The notes: generated by a model not told the origin, from the sequence alone. A stretch of DNA of 64,000 bases from an uncultured Oceanospirillaceae bacterium (GCA_937136055.1 CAKZOD010000004.1:1-64000), one strand, 5' to 3'. Positions 1 through 8,523 are shown, counted from the first letter of the stretch. Numbers and translations are program-made.

Positions 1-153
1 AGCTTGAAATATAACATTTCCGCATACCTTGCTTTACTCTCTATTGCCACTTGACTAAGCCCAAGACTCCCGATACTTTGACACCCTTTCAATCACCACC
101 TCAATATCTTCTCGCACCTTCAGCTGTGTATTCTTAGCGTCAAAAGGAATGGT

Positions 154-1035
154 ATGTCCGCTAAACAAATTAATTGGCTTATGTTCTACATGTTGGTCAT
201 CATGTGGGGCACTTCTTTTATGGTGACTTCGATCGCTGTTGATCAATTTAGCCCTATTCAAATCTCCACGATGCGCATAGCTCTTGGTGCCATAATTTTA
301 ATATTTGCCGCTAAATTGAAGGGGCGTTCGCTACCTAAAGATCTGCGCTCTTGGGTGTATTTAACGATATTTGGAATAACCGGGAACGCCCTGCCCTTCT
401 TTTTAATTTCATGGGGGCAGCAAAGTGTCTCCTCAGGTACAACTGGAGTATTAATGGCGTTTATGCCATTGATTACAATGATATTAGCTCACTACCTTGT
501 TGAAAACGAAAACCTCAATCGCTTTAAAATTATGGGCTGTTGTTTAAGCTTTTGCGGCGTTGCTTTATTGCTGGGTCCACAAATTGAAGGCAGTCATTCG
601 ATTATTGCTCAGCTGGCAATTTTCTGCGCCGCCTCAAGTTATGCGGCAAACACCATATTGATTCGTAAACTACCTAAATTTGACCCTGTTGTCGGCGGCG
701 CAGGTATGCTGATCGCTGCCACTGTAGTATCCCTGCCTGTCGCGATCTACCACGGCTTTGATAACATTAGCGAGCCCAGTGCTGGCGCATTGTACGCTGT
801 GATTTGGTTAGGGCTGATACCCACAGGCTTTGCATCTATTTTGTATTTTTCTCTGGTTGAGCGTGCGGGCCCAAGCTTCATTTCTAATGTGAATTATCTG
901 ATCCCTATTCTAGCTTTTTTTAGTGGTATTGCTGTGCTCGGTGAAGAGGTCACGCCTTTAAGTTTAATCTCAGTAGCGATTATTCTGTGCGGCATAGCAT
1001 TGACCCGAAAGCCTGTGAAAAACATGACTGTTTAA
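154..1035 (+). CDS. EamA/DMT-family transporter
   Basis: A 293-residue, almost wholly hydrophobic protein of the drug/metabolite transporter superfamily. It shows two EamA-type halves: the first begins near residue 10 with a W-G-T-S-F motif and the second near residue 150, each with about five membrane segments, giving the usual ten-helix fold and length. Such inner-membrane carriers export or import metabolites such as amino acids; nothing here fixes the substrate. The ATG is preceded by an AAGGA-like ribosome site. It lies alone ahead of the LRR kinase on the same strand, with a hairpin between them. Confident for family, unknown for substrate. Confidence 0.9.
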   Translation: MSAKQINWLMFYMLVIMWGTSFMVTSIAVDQFSPIQISTMRIALGAIILIFAAKLKGRSLPKDLRSWVYLTIFGITGNALPFFLISWGQQSVSSGTTGVLMAFMPLITMILAHYLVENENLNRFKIMGCCLSFCGVALLLGPQIEGSHSIIAQLAIFCAASSYAANTILIRKLPKFDPVVGGAGMLIAATVVSLPVAIYHGFDNISEPSAGALYAVIWLGLIPTGFASILYFSLVERAGPSFISNVNYLIPILAFFSGIAVLGEEVTPLSLISVAIILCGIALTRKPVKNMTV

Positions 1036-1072
1036 TCTCACTTTGATCACATGTTCTCAAAGTAATAAACAC

Positions 1073-1113
1073 GGACTTTTAGCATTTATAGCCCACTATA
1101 AACCCAAAAGTCC
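1073..1113 (+). terminator. Hairpin after the EamA gene
   Basis: GGACTTTT (1073-1080) pairs perfectly with AAAAGTCC (1106-1113), and TTTATA (1085-1090) pairs with TATAAA (1097-1102) inside it. Only a short TATTT follows, so it may be a weak terminator or an RNA 3'-end stabiliser. Confidence 0.5.
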
Positions 1114-1140
1114 TATTTAAACTTAAAAGGAATATCAGCT

Positions 1141-2379
1141 TTGCAGACTCTATCTGAACTACGCAATGGCAAACTGTTAGGTATTAAACATTTAGCGTTA
1201 CGTGAAAATCTCACTCAGTTCCCAACTGAAATTTTATCCCTTGCTGACAGCTTAGAAATTTTAGATTTATCCAATAATCAGCTTTCAAGTCTGCCTGATG
1301 AAATCGCTCAGCTTAAAAAGCTAAAAATTCTCTTTGCCTCGAACAATCAGTTTACGACCTTACCTAAGGCTCTGGGTCAATGCCCTAACTTAGAAATGAT
1401 TGGCTTTAAATCAAATCAGATAAACCAAGTACCCGCAGAATCTTTACCGTTAAAGTTACGCTGGTTAATTTTAACCGCCAATCGCATTGAAGTGCTGCCT
1501 GATACTTTAGGTCAGCGCCCGCGCTTACAAAAGCTGGCACTAGCAGGTAACCAGTTATCTTCCCTACCTGAAAACTTAAGCCAATTACATAACCTTGAGT
1601 TAATTCGCATATCAGCCAATAACTTAAGTGAATGCCCTGATCAGTTACTGAGTCTGCCTAAACTGGCCTGGTTTGCTTTTGCAGGCAACCCATTCAGCCA
1701 ATCATCAACCCAAAACCAAACAGTACCTAAGCTGAGCTCTGCTGATTTCAAGATTGGAGAACTCCTTGGCCAAGGTGCCTCTGGTGTCATTTCAAAAGCG
1801 CATTGGTGCAGCCTACAAACTGACTTTCCTGATGAGATAGCGGTTAAGGTATTTAAAGGTGAGATTACCAGTGATGGTTACCCCGAAGATGAACTGCAAG
1901 CGTGCCTTAAAGTCGGTAATCACCCCAACTTAATCCAGTCTTTAGCACAAGTTGATGAAACGGACTTTCTTGCACTTGTAATGAACCTAATACCAAGTAG
2001 CTATAAAAACCTCGGTTTACCCCCTTGTTTTGACAGCTGTACCCGCGATAATTTTCAAGAAGGTTTTAGGCTTTCAATTGCCCAAATTCAAAAGATTGCC
2101 TCTCAAATGCAAGCAGTGTTTGAGCACTTACACAGCCACAAAGTCTGCCATGGTGATTTTTACGCTCACAACACGTTAGTTGATGATCAAGGCAATGTAA
2201 TATTTGGTGACTTTGGTGCTGCCTCTAGATATCACATGCTAAATAGCGAGCAGCAACAAAAAGTTAAGCAGATTGAACAAAGAGCATTGAACTACTTCAT
2301 CGATGATTTGCTAAGTATTTGTAATAATGAAGATAAATCTAGCGATTATTTTAAAACACTCGCTCAATTAACGAGTTAG
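1141..2379 (+). CDS. Leucine-rich-repeat serine/threonine protein kinase
   Basis: A 412-residue fusion. Residues ~15-185 are leucine-rich repeats of the L-x-x-L-x-L-x-x-N-x-L type (about seven). Residues ~203-400 form a protein kinase domain with glycine loop GQGASG (210-215), the ATP-binding lysine in AVKVFK (K236), a likely C-helix glutamate near E251, the catalytic loop HGDFYAHN (337-344, D339 and N344) and DFG (357-359). The HRD motif reads HGD, so the usual arginine is absent; kinases lacking it usually do not need activation-loop phosphorylation. No signal peptide or membrane segment is seen, so it is probably cytosolic. The start is TTG behind AAAAGGAAT. Target unknown; the neighbours give no clue. 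Confidence 0.88.
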   Translation: MQTLSELRNGKLLGIKHLALRENLTQFPTEILSLADSLEILDLSNNQLSSLPDEIAQLKKLKILFASNNQFTTLPKALGQCPNLEMIGFKSNQINQVPAESLPLKLRWLILTANRIEVLPDTLGQRPRLQKLALAGNQLSSLPENLSQLHNLELIRISANNLSECPDQLLSLPKLAWFAFAGNPFSQSSTQNQTVPKLSSADFKIGELLGQGASGVISKAHWCSLQTDFPDEIAVKVFKGEITSDGYPEDELQACLKVGNHPNLIQSLAQVDETDFLALVMNLIPSSYKNLGLPPCFDSCTRDNFQEGFRLSIAQIQKIASQMQAVFEHLHSHKVCHGDFYAHNTLVDDQGNVIFGDFGAASRYHMLNSEQQQKVKQIEQRALNYFIDDLLSICNNEDKSSDYFKTLAQLTS

Positions 2380-2408
2380 TGAAAATTGAGCTTGCCGATC
2401 TAAACACA

Positions 2409-2450
2409 ATCCAAACAACAGTCACAATGCATCGATACTATTGTTTGGAT
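2409..2450. terminator. Hairpin between convergent genes
   Basis: ATCCAAACAACAG (2409-2421) pairs with CTATTGTTTGGAT (2438-2450) with one imperfect position. It lies between the ends of the rightward kinase gene and the leftward LysR gene and overlaps the last codons of the latter. No strong T run follows on either strand. Confidence 0.4.
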
Positions 2451-3411
2451 CAAAACCTAGCTCGATCAGCAAAGCTTGCATGCTCGCTTCATCATTCTCT
2501 ATTTGTTGTTTTAGCCAGTTGCGGTAGTTTTTCCTTAAAGACTGGTGCCGACGATAAGGCTGGTTAAGTAACAGGTAATTCAAGCCTCTCATTAAAGGCA
2601 TATCAAAGGGGATCACTAAGCGACCGCTTTGCAGTGATGGCAGCGCGTAAAGCATATCGCAGACAATCACACCTATGCCGTTTTCAGCGGCAGATAGCGC
2701 CATGTCCAATGTTTCAAATTCATAGCCCTTAGTGGTATCTAACGCCTCTAGCCCCATATGTTCTGCCCACTTCTCCCAGTGAATATGGCCATCAATACGG
2801 GTATGGATTAACGTTTTATCAATTAAATCTTGGGCGCTATTTATTTGACCGTGGCGAGCCATAAAATCCGGGGAGACCAATACATAGAGCGATTCTCTTC
2901 GAATCAGTTCAGCCTCTAGCTCTTCATAAGGGTAATTAATACAGGCGTGAACAGCCAGTTCATTACCCTCAAGCTTAATCCGATCATTTATTTTACGCAG
3001 CCAAGTAGTCTCTATGTGCAAATCCAAATCCGGTAGATCTTGGCGCAGTACTTCTGTCTGTGGGATTAACCAACGCGATGCAAAAGTAGGCGGCACTTGC
3101 AGACGCAATAGCCCTTTCTCACCTTGTATTTCTTGAACAACTTGCTGTAAACAATCCAATGCTTGCACGCAGCTTATTTGAAAAAGCTCGCCAGCGCTCG
3201 TTAAGGTAATTGTTTGTCCTTTTCGATTGAATAGCGCTACATCTAAAAACGCTTCCAACCCTTTTATCTGTTTACTGACACCACTTTGCGTCATCGCTAA
3301 CTCATCTGCCGCCATGGTAAAGCTTAAGTGTCTTGCCGCCGCTTCAAAAACACGTACTGACTGCTGGGCAGGCAAACGGTTATAGCGCATTTTAGTATGA
3401 CTTTTAGTCAT
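2422..3411 (-). CDS. LysR-family transcriptional regulator (GcvA-like)
   Basis: A 329-residue LysR regulator. The winged-helix DNA-binding domain covers residues ~12-75 (RLPAQQSVRVFEAAARHLSF, then a recognition-helix region with MTQSGVSKQIKGLE). A periplasmic-binding-like effector domain fills the remainder. The opening resembles the GcvA branch, which often controls amino-acid genes. It is transcribed away from the D-amino-acid transaminase-like gene whose start lies 81 bp off, so it probably regulates that gene and perhaps itself. The first ATG is chosen because a GGAA-type site precedes it; another ATG lies 21 bp downstream. The effector is unknown. Confidence 0.9.
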   Translation of the reverse strand: MTKSHTKMRYNRLPAQQSVRVFEAAARHLSFTMAADELAMTQSGVSKQIKGLEAFLDVALFNRKGQTITLTSAGELFQISCVQALDCLQQVVQEIQGEKGLLRLQVPPTFASRWLIPQTEVLRQDLPDLDLHIETTWLRKINDRIKLEGNELAVHACINYPYEELEAELIRRESLYVLVSPDFMARHGQINSAQDLIDKTLIHTRIDGHIHWEKWAEHMGLEALDTTKGYEFETLDMALSAAENGIGVIVCDMLYALPSLQSGRLVIPFDMPLMRGLNYLLLNQPYRRHQSLRKNYRNWLKQQIENDEASMQALLIELGFDPNNSIDAL

Positions 3412-3492
3412 GATTGGATTTCCACAATTCGTTTGTTTAACCCGCAGCTATCTAATAATTTAATAGAAAATAAGCGAACAGGTTTTACTAGT

Positions 3493-4344
3493 ATGACAAA
3501 TACGAATGATGATATCACCGCATTTTACAACGGTGAATACATGCCAATTGACAAAGTGGCAATCTCCCCATTTGATCGAGGATTCTTATTAGGCGATAGC
3601 ATCTACGAAGCTATCCCTTTTTACAACGCCAAAGCATTAGGAGGAGAACTTCATTATCAAAGGTTGTTACAAGGCTTAGCAGCCGTCGGTATTGAAACAC
3701 CTTACCCGCTGGAGCAGTGGTCGCAAATCATTGCCTCTTTACTTGTTAAAAACGTAGCTTCACAACTCGTGTATATTCAAGTGACAAGAGGCAATGAGCA
3801 AATCAGAAAACACCGCTTCCCGGTGAATGCACAACCGACTGTACTGATTTTCCCAATCCCCTTTCAATCAGGAATCGACACCAATTACCCAGGTTGTGTA
3901 GCGCACTTACAAGATGATATGCGCTGGCAGTGTTGTCATATTAAATCCACCAGCTTGATGGGCAATGTACTGGCATACCGGCAATTACACACGGATGGCG
4001 TGAGCAATGATGAGGCGCTGCTAGTACGTGACGGTTATGTGGTTGAAGCCCCAAGCAGTAACTTGTTTATGGCGAAAGATGAAGTCATTTACACCCCGCC
4101 TGTAGACAACATTCTACCCGGCGTTACCCGCACTTTAGTGATCAACTTAGCTAAAGATTTAGGTTACAAAGTCATTGAAAAAGCTCCCAGCATAGAGGTG
4201 CTTAAAAGCGCTGATGAAGTGTGGGTAACCAATTCAATGGAAGAGCTAAAGCCTATCACCGCAATTGATCAGGCAGCCGTTGGCGAGGGCGTGCCTGGTC
4301 GCTTATGGAGGGCATTATTCACGGCCTTTCAAGCACTCAAGTAA
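3493..4344 (+). CDS. Class IV PLP aminotransferase, D-amino-acid transaminase-like
   Basis: A 283-residue fold-type IV PLP enzyme, full length for D-alanine aminotransferases. The N-terminal FDRGFLLGDSIYEAIPFYN stretch is typical of the family. The likely PLP lysine is in CHIKSTSLMGN, and the VVEAPSSNLF stretch carries the cofactor-contacting glutamate. It would interconvert D-amino acids and 2-oxo acids in the cytosol; a branched-chain or aminodeoxychorismate-lyase role is less likely on motif grounds. The reading frame stays open upstream to 3397, but family alignments begin at the chosen ATG and the longer start would overlap the divergent LysR gene. The YkvI-like membrane gene follows 65 bp later, so the two may be co-transcribed. 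Confidence 0.85.
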   Translation: MTNTNDDITAFYNGEYMPIDKVAISPFDRGFLLGDSIYEAIPFYNAKALGGELHYQRLLQGLAAVGIETPYPLEQWSQIIASLLVKNVASQLVYIQVTRGNEQIRKHRFPVNAQPTVLIFPIPFQSGIDTNYPGCVAHLQDDMRWQCCHIKSTSLMGNVLAYRQLHTDGVSNDEALLVRDGYVVEAPSSNLFMAKDEVIYTPPVDNILPGVTRTLVINLAKDLGYKVIEKAPSIEVLKSADEVWVTNSMEELKPITAIDQAAVGEGVPGRLWRALFTAFQALK

Positions 4345-4409
4345 TGTAGAGAAATTTTCTTTACTGCAAGAAACACACAAAACAATCAATAACAATAATA
4401 GGAAACGTT

Positions 4410-5525
4410 ATGCAACACTCATTTTTCAAGCGGGTATTACTGCCAGGCTTTATTCTTCAATCGGTACTAATCGGTGGTGGCTATGCTACTGGTCGTGAAC
4501 TGGTACAGTTCTTTCTCGCCTCAGGCCCCCTTGGTGGTTTATTGGGCATACTGGTCGCAACAGCCGTATTTAGTTTAATTTGTATGGTGAGTTTTGAATT
4601 TGCACGAATGACCCAAAGCTTTAGCTACCGTCGCTTTTTTAAAAACCTACTCGGTAGAGGCTGGTTTATCTACGAGCTCGCCTACTTCGCACTCGGCATT
4701 CTGGTTTTAGCGGTAATTGGCTCTGCCGCCGGGAAAATAGCGGCTGAGCAGCTAGGTTTAAACAGTAATCTAGGTACTGTTTTATTGATGATGGCTATTT
4801 GTGCATTAGTCGCTTGGGGGACTAAAGCGATTGAAAAAGTATTGGCTGGCTGGTCTTTTGTTCTCTACATAACCTATGCCTTATTAGTGTATCTATATTT
4901 GAAAGACCACGGTGGTCAGTTATCTGAAAACCTACTCAATGGTGAGATAAAGGATTCTTGGTTTATCAGTGCTATCCAGTATGTCGGTTACAACATTGCC
5001 GCATTACCGCTCATTTTGTTTTGTGTTCGCCACTTAGCTACACGCAAAGATGCCCTGCTCGCTGGTGTATTTGCGGGCCCTTTAGCGATGTTTCCAGCGC
5101 TTATTTTCTACATCGCGATGGCTGCAACGGCTAGTAAAATCCTGACAGCCGCCATCCCCTCTGATTACATGATGCAGCAGTTAGATGCACCTTGGCTCAA
5201 CGCAATTTTTTATGTCGTTGTATTTGGGACATTTGTAGAAACAGGTACCGCCTTTATTCACGCGGTGAATGAAAGAATTTCAGAAGTTTTCGAAGAGAGA
5301 AAGAGCACAATGCCAACCGGTTTAAGACCAATACTGGCTGCAACTGTGTTAGTGGTCTCAGTTTATCTTGCGGGAACTATCGGGTTAATTAGCTTGATCG
5401 GTAGCGGTTACGGCACGTTAACTTGGGTATTTATAGCAGTCTATGTTTTCCCAATTCTTACTTGGGGAGTTTATCAGATTGGCTTTCGTGCTGAGCAATT
5501 AACGGCTAAAGTGATCAAAGGCTAA
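4410..5525 (+). CDS. YkvI-like membrane transporter
   Basis: A 371-residue polytopic protein with about ten hydrophobic segments. The first segment, with IGGGYATGREL at residues ~21-31, is the hallmark of the YkvI family, distant relatives of the APC/LeuT fold carriers. Substrates are undefined for this family. Its position directly behind a D-amino-acid transaminase-like gene suggests it carries that enzyme's substrate or product across the inner membrane; that is inference. The ATG follows AATAGGAAACGTT. A strong hairpin sits just after the stop codon. Confidence 0.82.
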   Translation: MQHSFFKRVLLPGFILQSVLIGGGYATGRELVQFFLASGPLGGLLGILVATAVFSLICMVSFEFARMTQSFSYRRFFKNLLGRGWFIYELAYFALGILVLAVIGSAAGKIAAEQLGLNSNLGTVLLMMAICALVAWGTKAIEKVLAGWSFVLYITYALLVYLYLKDHGGQLSENLLNGEIKDSWFISAIQYVGYNIAALPLILFCVRHLATRKDALLAGVFAGPLAMFPALIFYIAMAATASKILTAAIPSDYMMQQLDAPWLNAIFYVVVFGTFVETGTAFIHAVNERISEVFEERKSTMPTGLRPILAATVLVVSVYLAGTIGLISLIGSGYGTLTWVFIAVYVFPILTWGVYQIGFRAEQLTAKVIKG

Positions 5526-5533
5526 ATGCATAA

Positions 5534-5562
5534 TGACAAGGGCTGTACAGCAGCCCTTGTCA
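5534..5562. terminator. Perfect 12-bp hairpin after the YkvI gene
   Basis: TGACAAGGGCTG (5534-5545) is perfectly complementary to CAGCCCTTGTCA (5551-5562) with a 5-nt loop. It is only 8 nt after the YkvI stop. No U run follows, so termination is plausible but not proven. Confidence 0.55.
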
Positions 5563-5620
5563 AAACGCCTTACCACAGAGCTCTTTTCCTTTTACCTGTT
5601 TTCCTTTTATTCAATACTAC

Positions 5621-6136
5621 TCAGCGCTCTTCAATCCTTGCAAGTAGCGGTGCAAAACTAAATCGGATTTCATTGGGCGGCATTATAGTGATATTGATCA
5701 ACACATCAGGGGATGCTTGTTTAAGGTGCTGTAAAGATTTAACGATTTTTGAGTGCCACTCCTAGCGCCACTTTTAGCGCCAAATAGTAATCAAATTATC
5801 GGTAATACCGATATTCAGTTCACCTTTGAGCTGGGTGTGAAGTGTGTTTAGCTGATTGCGAAAAGTATCTATGGAACGCAATAGCTGAAGAGTTATCTCG
5901 TATACTTGCTGACCTGCATTTGTCAGTGAAAAACCAGCGCGCCCTCTACTGCAAAGCTTTAGCCCTAAGCGTGTTTCCAAATCCGACATACAGGCACTTA
6001 TGGTTGAGCGGCTTACGTTGAGCTCCAGCTGTGCAGCTGAAAATCCACCTGATTCAACAACCGCTTTATAAACTCTTAGCAAGCGCAGATCCATATCTTG
6101 AAGCTGCCCGATAAAGTGCATTTTAGAACTTGCCAT
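5621..6136 (-). pseudogene. Disrupted LysR-family regulator
   Basis: Residues 1-114 are a good LysR DNA-binding domain (MDLRLLRVYKAVVESGG, then SRSTISACMSDLETRLG) plus the start of the effector domain (LNIGITDNLIT). The frame then meets TAA (5774-5776) and TAG (5762-5764) inside a 12-bp tandem repeat (5757-5768 and 5769-5780). In the same frame, beyond the stops, typical LysR sequence resumes (VLINITIMPPNEI), then jumps to what looks like a C-terminal end (FAPLLARIEER) and a TGA at 5621-5623. Only about 170 codons remain of a usual ~300. The gene therefore seems to carry a 24-bp insertion with stops and a large internal deletion. A DNA-binding fragment could still be made. Confidence 0.75.
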
Positions 6137-6158
6137 TAAACTTACGCCTTTTAACCAA

Positions 6159-7568
6159 TCATTTCATCAGCAATGATAAAGCATTACTCAGCTGATTGGC
6201 GACCGATTTAGAATAGCCACTACTGCGCTGATTTAGATAGAGATTTTCCTCCCAACTAAAGGCTTGTGAAATAGCTTTAGAAGTTAGCCAGCGAATCGGC
6301 TCTGGCTCCCATTTTTTAAGCACTTGCTGATAATCCACATCCTTAAATACCCACGGCATTTGGGTAAACTCGCTTTCTCTATTTAAGATTAAATCAGCCA
6401 ATGTGCGAGCAAATAGGTGGGATGCTGCAACGCCTTCACCACCATAGCCACCAGCGGTGCCTATACCAGTTAACGGATCATAAACCACATGCGGTGCAAA
6501 GCGGCGCGCAACGCCCAATGAGCCACCCCAACCATGGGTAATTTTTGCTGCTTTGAGCTGTGGAAAAAGGTCGTGCAAGATCGCCTCACGCTGGCGAAAC
6601 TCACTGTCTTGAAGTGAGAATTCACTGCGCGGTACTCCCCCGTAATTATAGCCGCCGCGAGAGCCAAAGATCATTCGGCCATCTTGGGATCGATGACCAT
6701 AAGTCACCATTCGACTTGCATCGCTAAAGGCTTCACGGTTGTGAAGGCCTATTTCAGCCCAGATAGTTTCAGATATCGGCTCAGTGGCAATAATTAAGCT
6801 ATGTACCGGAATCATATAGTGTCCAAAGCCTTTTAGGGTAGAGCAATAACCTTCAACGGCAGGGATGATAGTGGTTGCATTTACTTGTCCGTGAGCTGTT
6901 TTTAGCTGCCGTGCTTGGATACTTAAAGCGGGAGTTTGCTCATAAATTCTCACTCCCATTTGCTCAACTTTCGTCGCTAAGCCACGTACCATTAGTGCGG
7001 GATTTATCGTTGCACAGTGACGTTTGTAAATACCGCCTAAGCCATTGCGAATGCGCACTTTATCTGCCAGTTGCGATTTATCCAGCCAGTAGCAATCCGC
7101 TTCGCTATAGCCACTAGCATGCAGCTCTTTAAGCTCAGCTTGCTGCTGCTTTAGCTGTTCTGGATAACGGGCAGCAGCGTAGATCACACCGGCTTTATTA
7201 AAGTGAGCGTCAATACCCTCTTGTGCCAGTGTCTCTCCAATGGCATCTACGTTAGATGCCAGTAAAGCACAAGCTTTTTGCTTATCTTGCAAGGCAAGTG
7301 GCTTAACAAAACGGTCAAAACCACTAATAGAGCCAGCCACCCAACCTCCATTTCTACCGGATGCGCCGTAACCGGCGATCTGCGCTTCAACAATCACAAT
7401 ATTTAGCTCAGGCTTTAATCGCTTGAGATAATAGGCTGTCCACAGCCCAGTGTAGCCGGCACCAACTATTGCAACATCCGCATCAATATCCCCAGCTAGC
7501 GACTCCCTTGGGATAAACGAATCATCTAACGTATCAAACCAAAAACTGTTCTTTTTATAGTTGCTCAC
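6159..7568 (-). CDS. FAD-dependent amine/amino-acid oxidase (DAO family, PuuB-like)
   Basis: A 469-residue flavoprotein with the D-amino-acid-oxidase fold. The FAD-binding motif VGAGYTGLWTAYYLKR lies at residues ~35-50, and ASGRNGG near 69-75 is characteristic of the gamma-glutamylputrescine oxidoreductase/glycine oxidase group. It would oxidise an amine or N-alkyl amino acid with release of H2O2; the exact substrate cannot be read from sequence. The start is GTG. Directly upstream on the same strand lies a truncated cupin, and a paralogous oxidase/cupin pair is found at 23.8-25.6 kb. The decayed LysR gene lies downstream on the same strand. Confidence 0.85.
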   Translation of the reverse strand: MSNYKKNSFWFDTLDDSFIPRESLAGDIDADVAIVGAGYTGLWTAYYLKRLKPELNIVIVEAQIAGYGASGRNGGWVAGSISGFDRFVKPLALQDKQKACALLASNVDAIGETLAQEGIDAHFNKAGVIYAAARYPEQLKQQQAELKELHASGYSEADCYWLDKSQLADKVRIRNGLGGIYKRHCATINPALMVRGLATKVEQMGVRIYEQTPALSIQARQLKTAHGQVNATTIIPAVEGYCSTLKGFGHYMIPVHSLIIATEPISETIWAEIGLHNREAFSDASRMVTYGHRSQDGRMIFGSRGGYNYGGVPRSEFSLQDSEFRQREAILHDLFPQLKAAKITHGWGGSLGVARRFAPHVVYDPLTGIGTAGGYGGEGVAASHLFARTLADLILNRESEFTQMPWVFKDVDYQQVLKKWEPEPIRWLTSKAISQAFSWEENLYLNQRSSGYSKSVANQLSNALSLLMK

Positions 7569-7607
7569 GGCTACTGATCCACTTTTTTGTTACTGGCATT
7601 TGTTTTT

Positions 7608-7811
7608 TCACTGGCATTTGGCGATCACAAAATACTTGCGCACTGGCGTTTTAGACTCCCAAGTGCATTCAAATCCGGACTCAACAATAAAGGATTCACC
7701 CGCTTTAAACTCGCTCACGTTGCCTGCTAAATCGGTTAGTTTTACTTCACCTTCAATTAAATAGCAAAACTTCATTTCATCCGGATACGCTTTCTTTTTG
7801 CAAAAGGGCAT
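7608..7811 (-). pseudogene. N-terminally truncated cupin (DUF861-like)
   Basis: The 67-codon frame encodes only the C-terminal half of a small cupin: MKFCYLIEGEVKLTD, GESFIVESGFECTWE and RKYFVIAKC. These align by eye with residues ~65-125 of the intact cupin at 23.8 kb (EFCYIISGKVIISD, GESFMLPYGFDGYWE, KYYVILQD). The N-terminal half is missing; similarity stops near 7795, just before the first long palindrome. The ATG at 7811 is probably fortuitous. It precedes the FAD oxidase on the same strand, as expected for a former oxidase+cupin pair. Confidence 0.7.
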
Positions 7812-7835
7812 CTTTTATAACCTATGATGTCTTCT

Positions 7836-7933
7836 GCTGGTTTTCTATGTGGGTAGCGGCTAGGCGTTGAGAGAAACTAATACTGGTGGTCTTAGTAGAC
7901 TCAACAACAGCGATACCCACATAGAAAACCAGC
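7836..7933. repeat. 98-bp palindrome with perfect 20-bp arms
   Basis: The 20 bases at 7836-7855 are exactly the reverse complement of 7914-7933. Nested inside, GTTGAG (7866-7871) pairs with CTCAAC (7900-7905) and ACTAA (7876-7880) with TTAGT (7892-7896), with a 2-nt offset, so one long imperfect hairpin can form. It lies between two truncated genes. No open frame or transposase accompanies it. Confidence 0.85.
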
Positions 7934-7940
7934 CCTACGG

Positions 7941-8037
7941 GGCCTCAAGGCAATCTCTAGTGATGCGTTGATTAATCTCGACAGGCAACCAGCCTGCCTT
8001 CAATTAATCGTCTTTCTCTAGTAATTGCCTTGAAGCC
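7941..8037. repeat. Second imperfect palindrome, 97 bp
   Basis: The 14 bases at 7941-7954 pair with 8024-8037 with one mismatch. Inside are GATTAAT/ATTAATC (around 7969 and 8003) and CAGGC/GCCTG (7982-7986 and 7992-7996). It starts only 7 bp after the first palindrome, and its right arm merges into the first recognisable codons of the old-yellow-enzyme remnant. Its sequence is unrelated to the first palindrome. Confidence 0.75.
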
Positions 8038-8523
8038 GGTGTCGATTTAATTGAGATATCTGGGGGAAACTTTGAGGCACCGGTATCCTATCAACACAGC
8101 TCCAAAGCCAACAGCACTCAAATAAGAGAAGCCTACTTTTTGGAATACGCCAAAGAGATTAAAGCTGCGCTCACCATCCCTGTCATGGTGACAGGAGGTT
8201 TTCGAACGGTGCTTATAATGAACGATGCTCTTAGTTTATCAGCCACAGATTTAATCGGTATGGGCAGGCCTTTTATTATCGATCCGGCTTTCCCCAAAGC
8301 TTTGCTAGTCGGTGAGATTGAGAGCGCACCGGCGATTGAACAGACATTTCCTGAATCTGAAAACTTACCAAGGGGCGCCGTGCTTAACTGGTTCTGCTAT
8401 CAATTGACACAACTCGGTGAACATAGCACAGTCGACCTCAATGCTGATGTTCAACAAGGGCATCAGCGCTACTTAGCGTCCATTGAGTTACAAACAAACA
8501 AACTACTTAAAATTCGTGGCTAG
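8029..8523 (+). pseudogene. C-terminal remnant of an NADH:flavin oxidoreductase (old yellow enzyme family)
   Basis: In one open frame the sequence reads LEAGVDLIEISGGNFEAP, then EAYFLEYAKEIKAA, IPVMVTGGFRT and DLIGMGRPFIIDP. These are the late TIM-barrel strands and FMN-phosphate site of bacterial old-yellow-enzyme proteins, followed by the usual C-terminal helix region. About 165 codons remain of a family length of 370-440; everything N-terminal, including most of the flavin site and the substrate-binding histidines, is gone. The break coincides with the second palindrome. There is no plausible start codon with a ribosome site at the break, so I treat it as a dead fragment. Confidence 0.8.

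Noticed and set aside
5526..5765. Small rightward gene of 79 codons after the YkvI gene
   Set aside because: It is antisense to the tail of the broken LysR gene, whose minus-strand reading gives recognisable LysR sequence, and it starts one base after the previous stop with no ribosome site.
7836..8037. Integron attC sites
   Set aside because: The length and hairpin form fit, but the outer ends lack the RYYYAAC / GTTRRRY core pair, and no integrase or cassette array is present. One inner ACTCAAC is in the wrong orientation and position.
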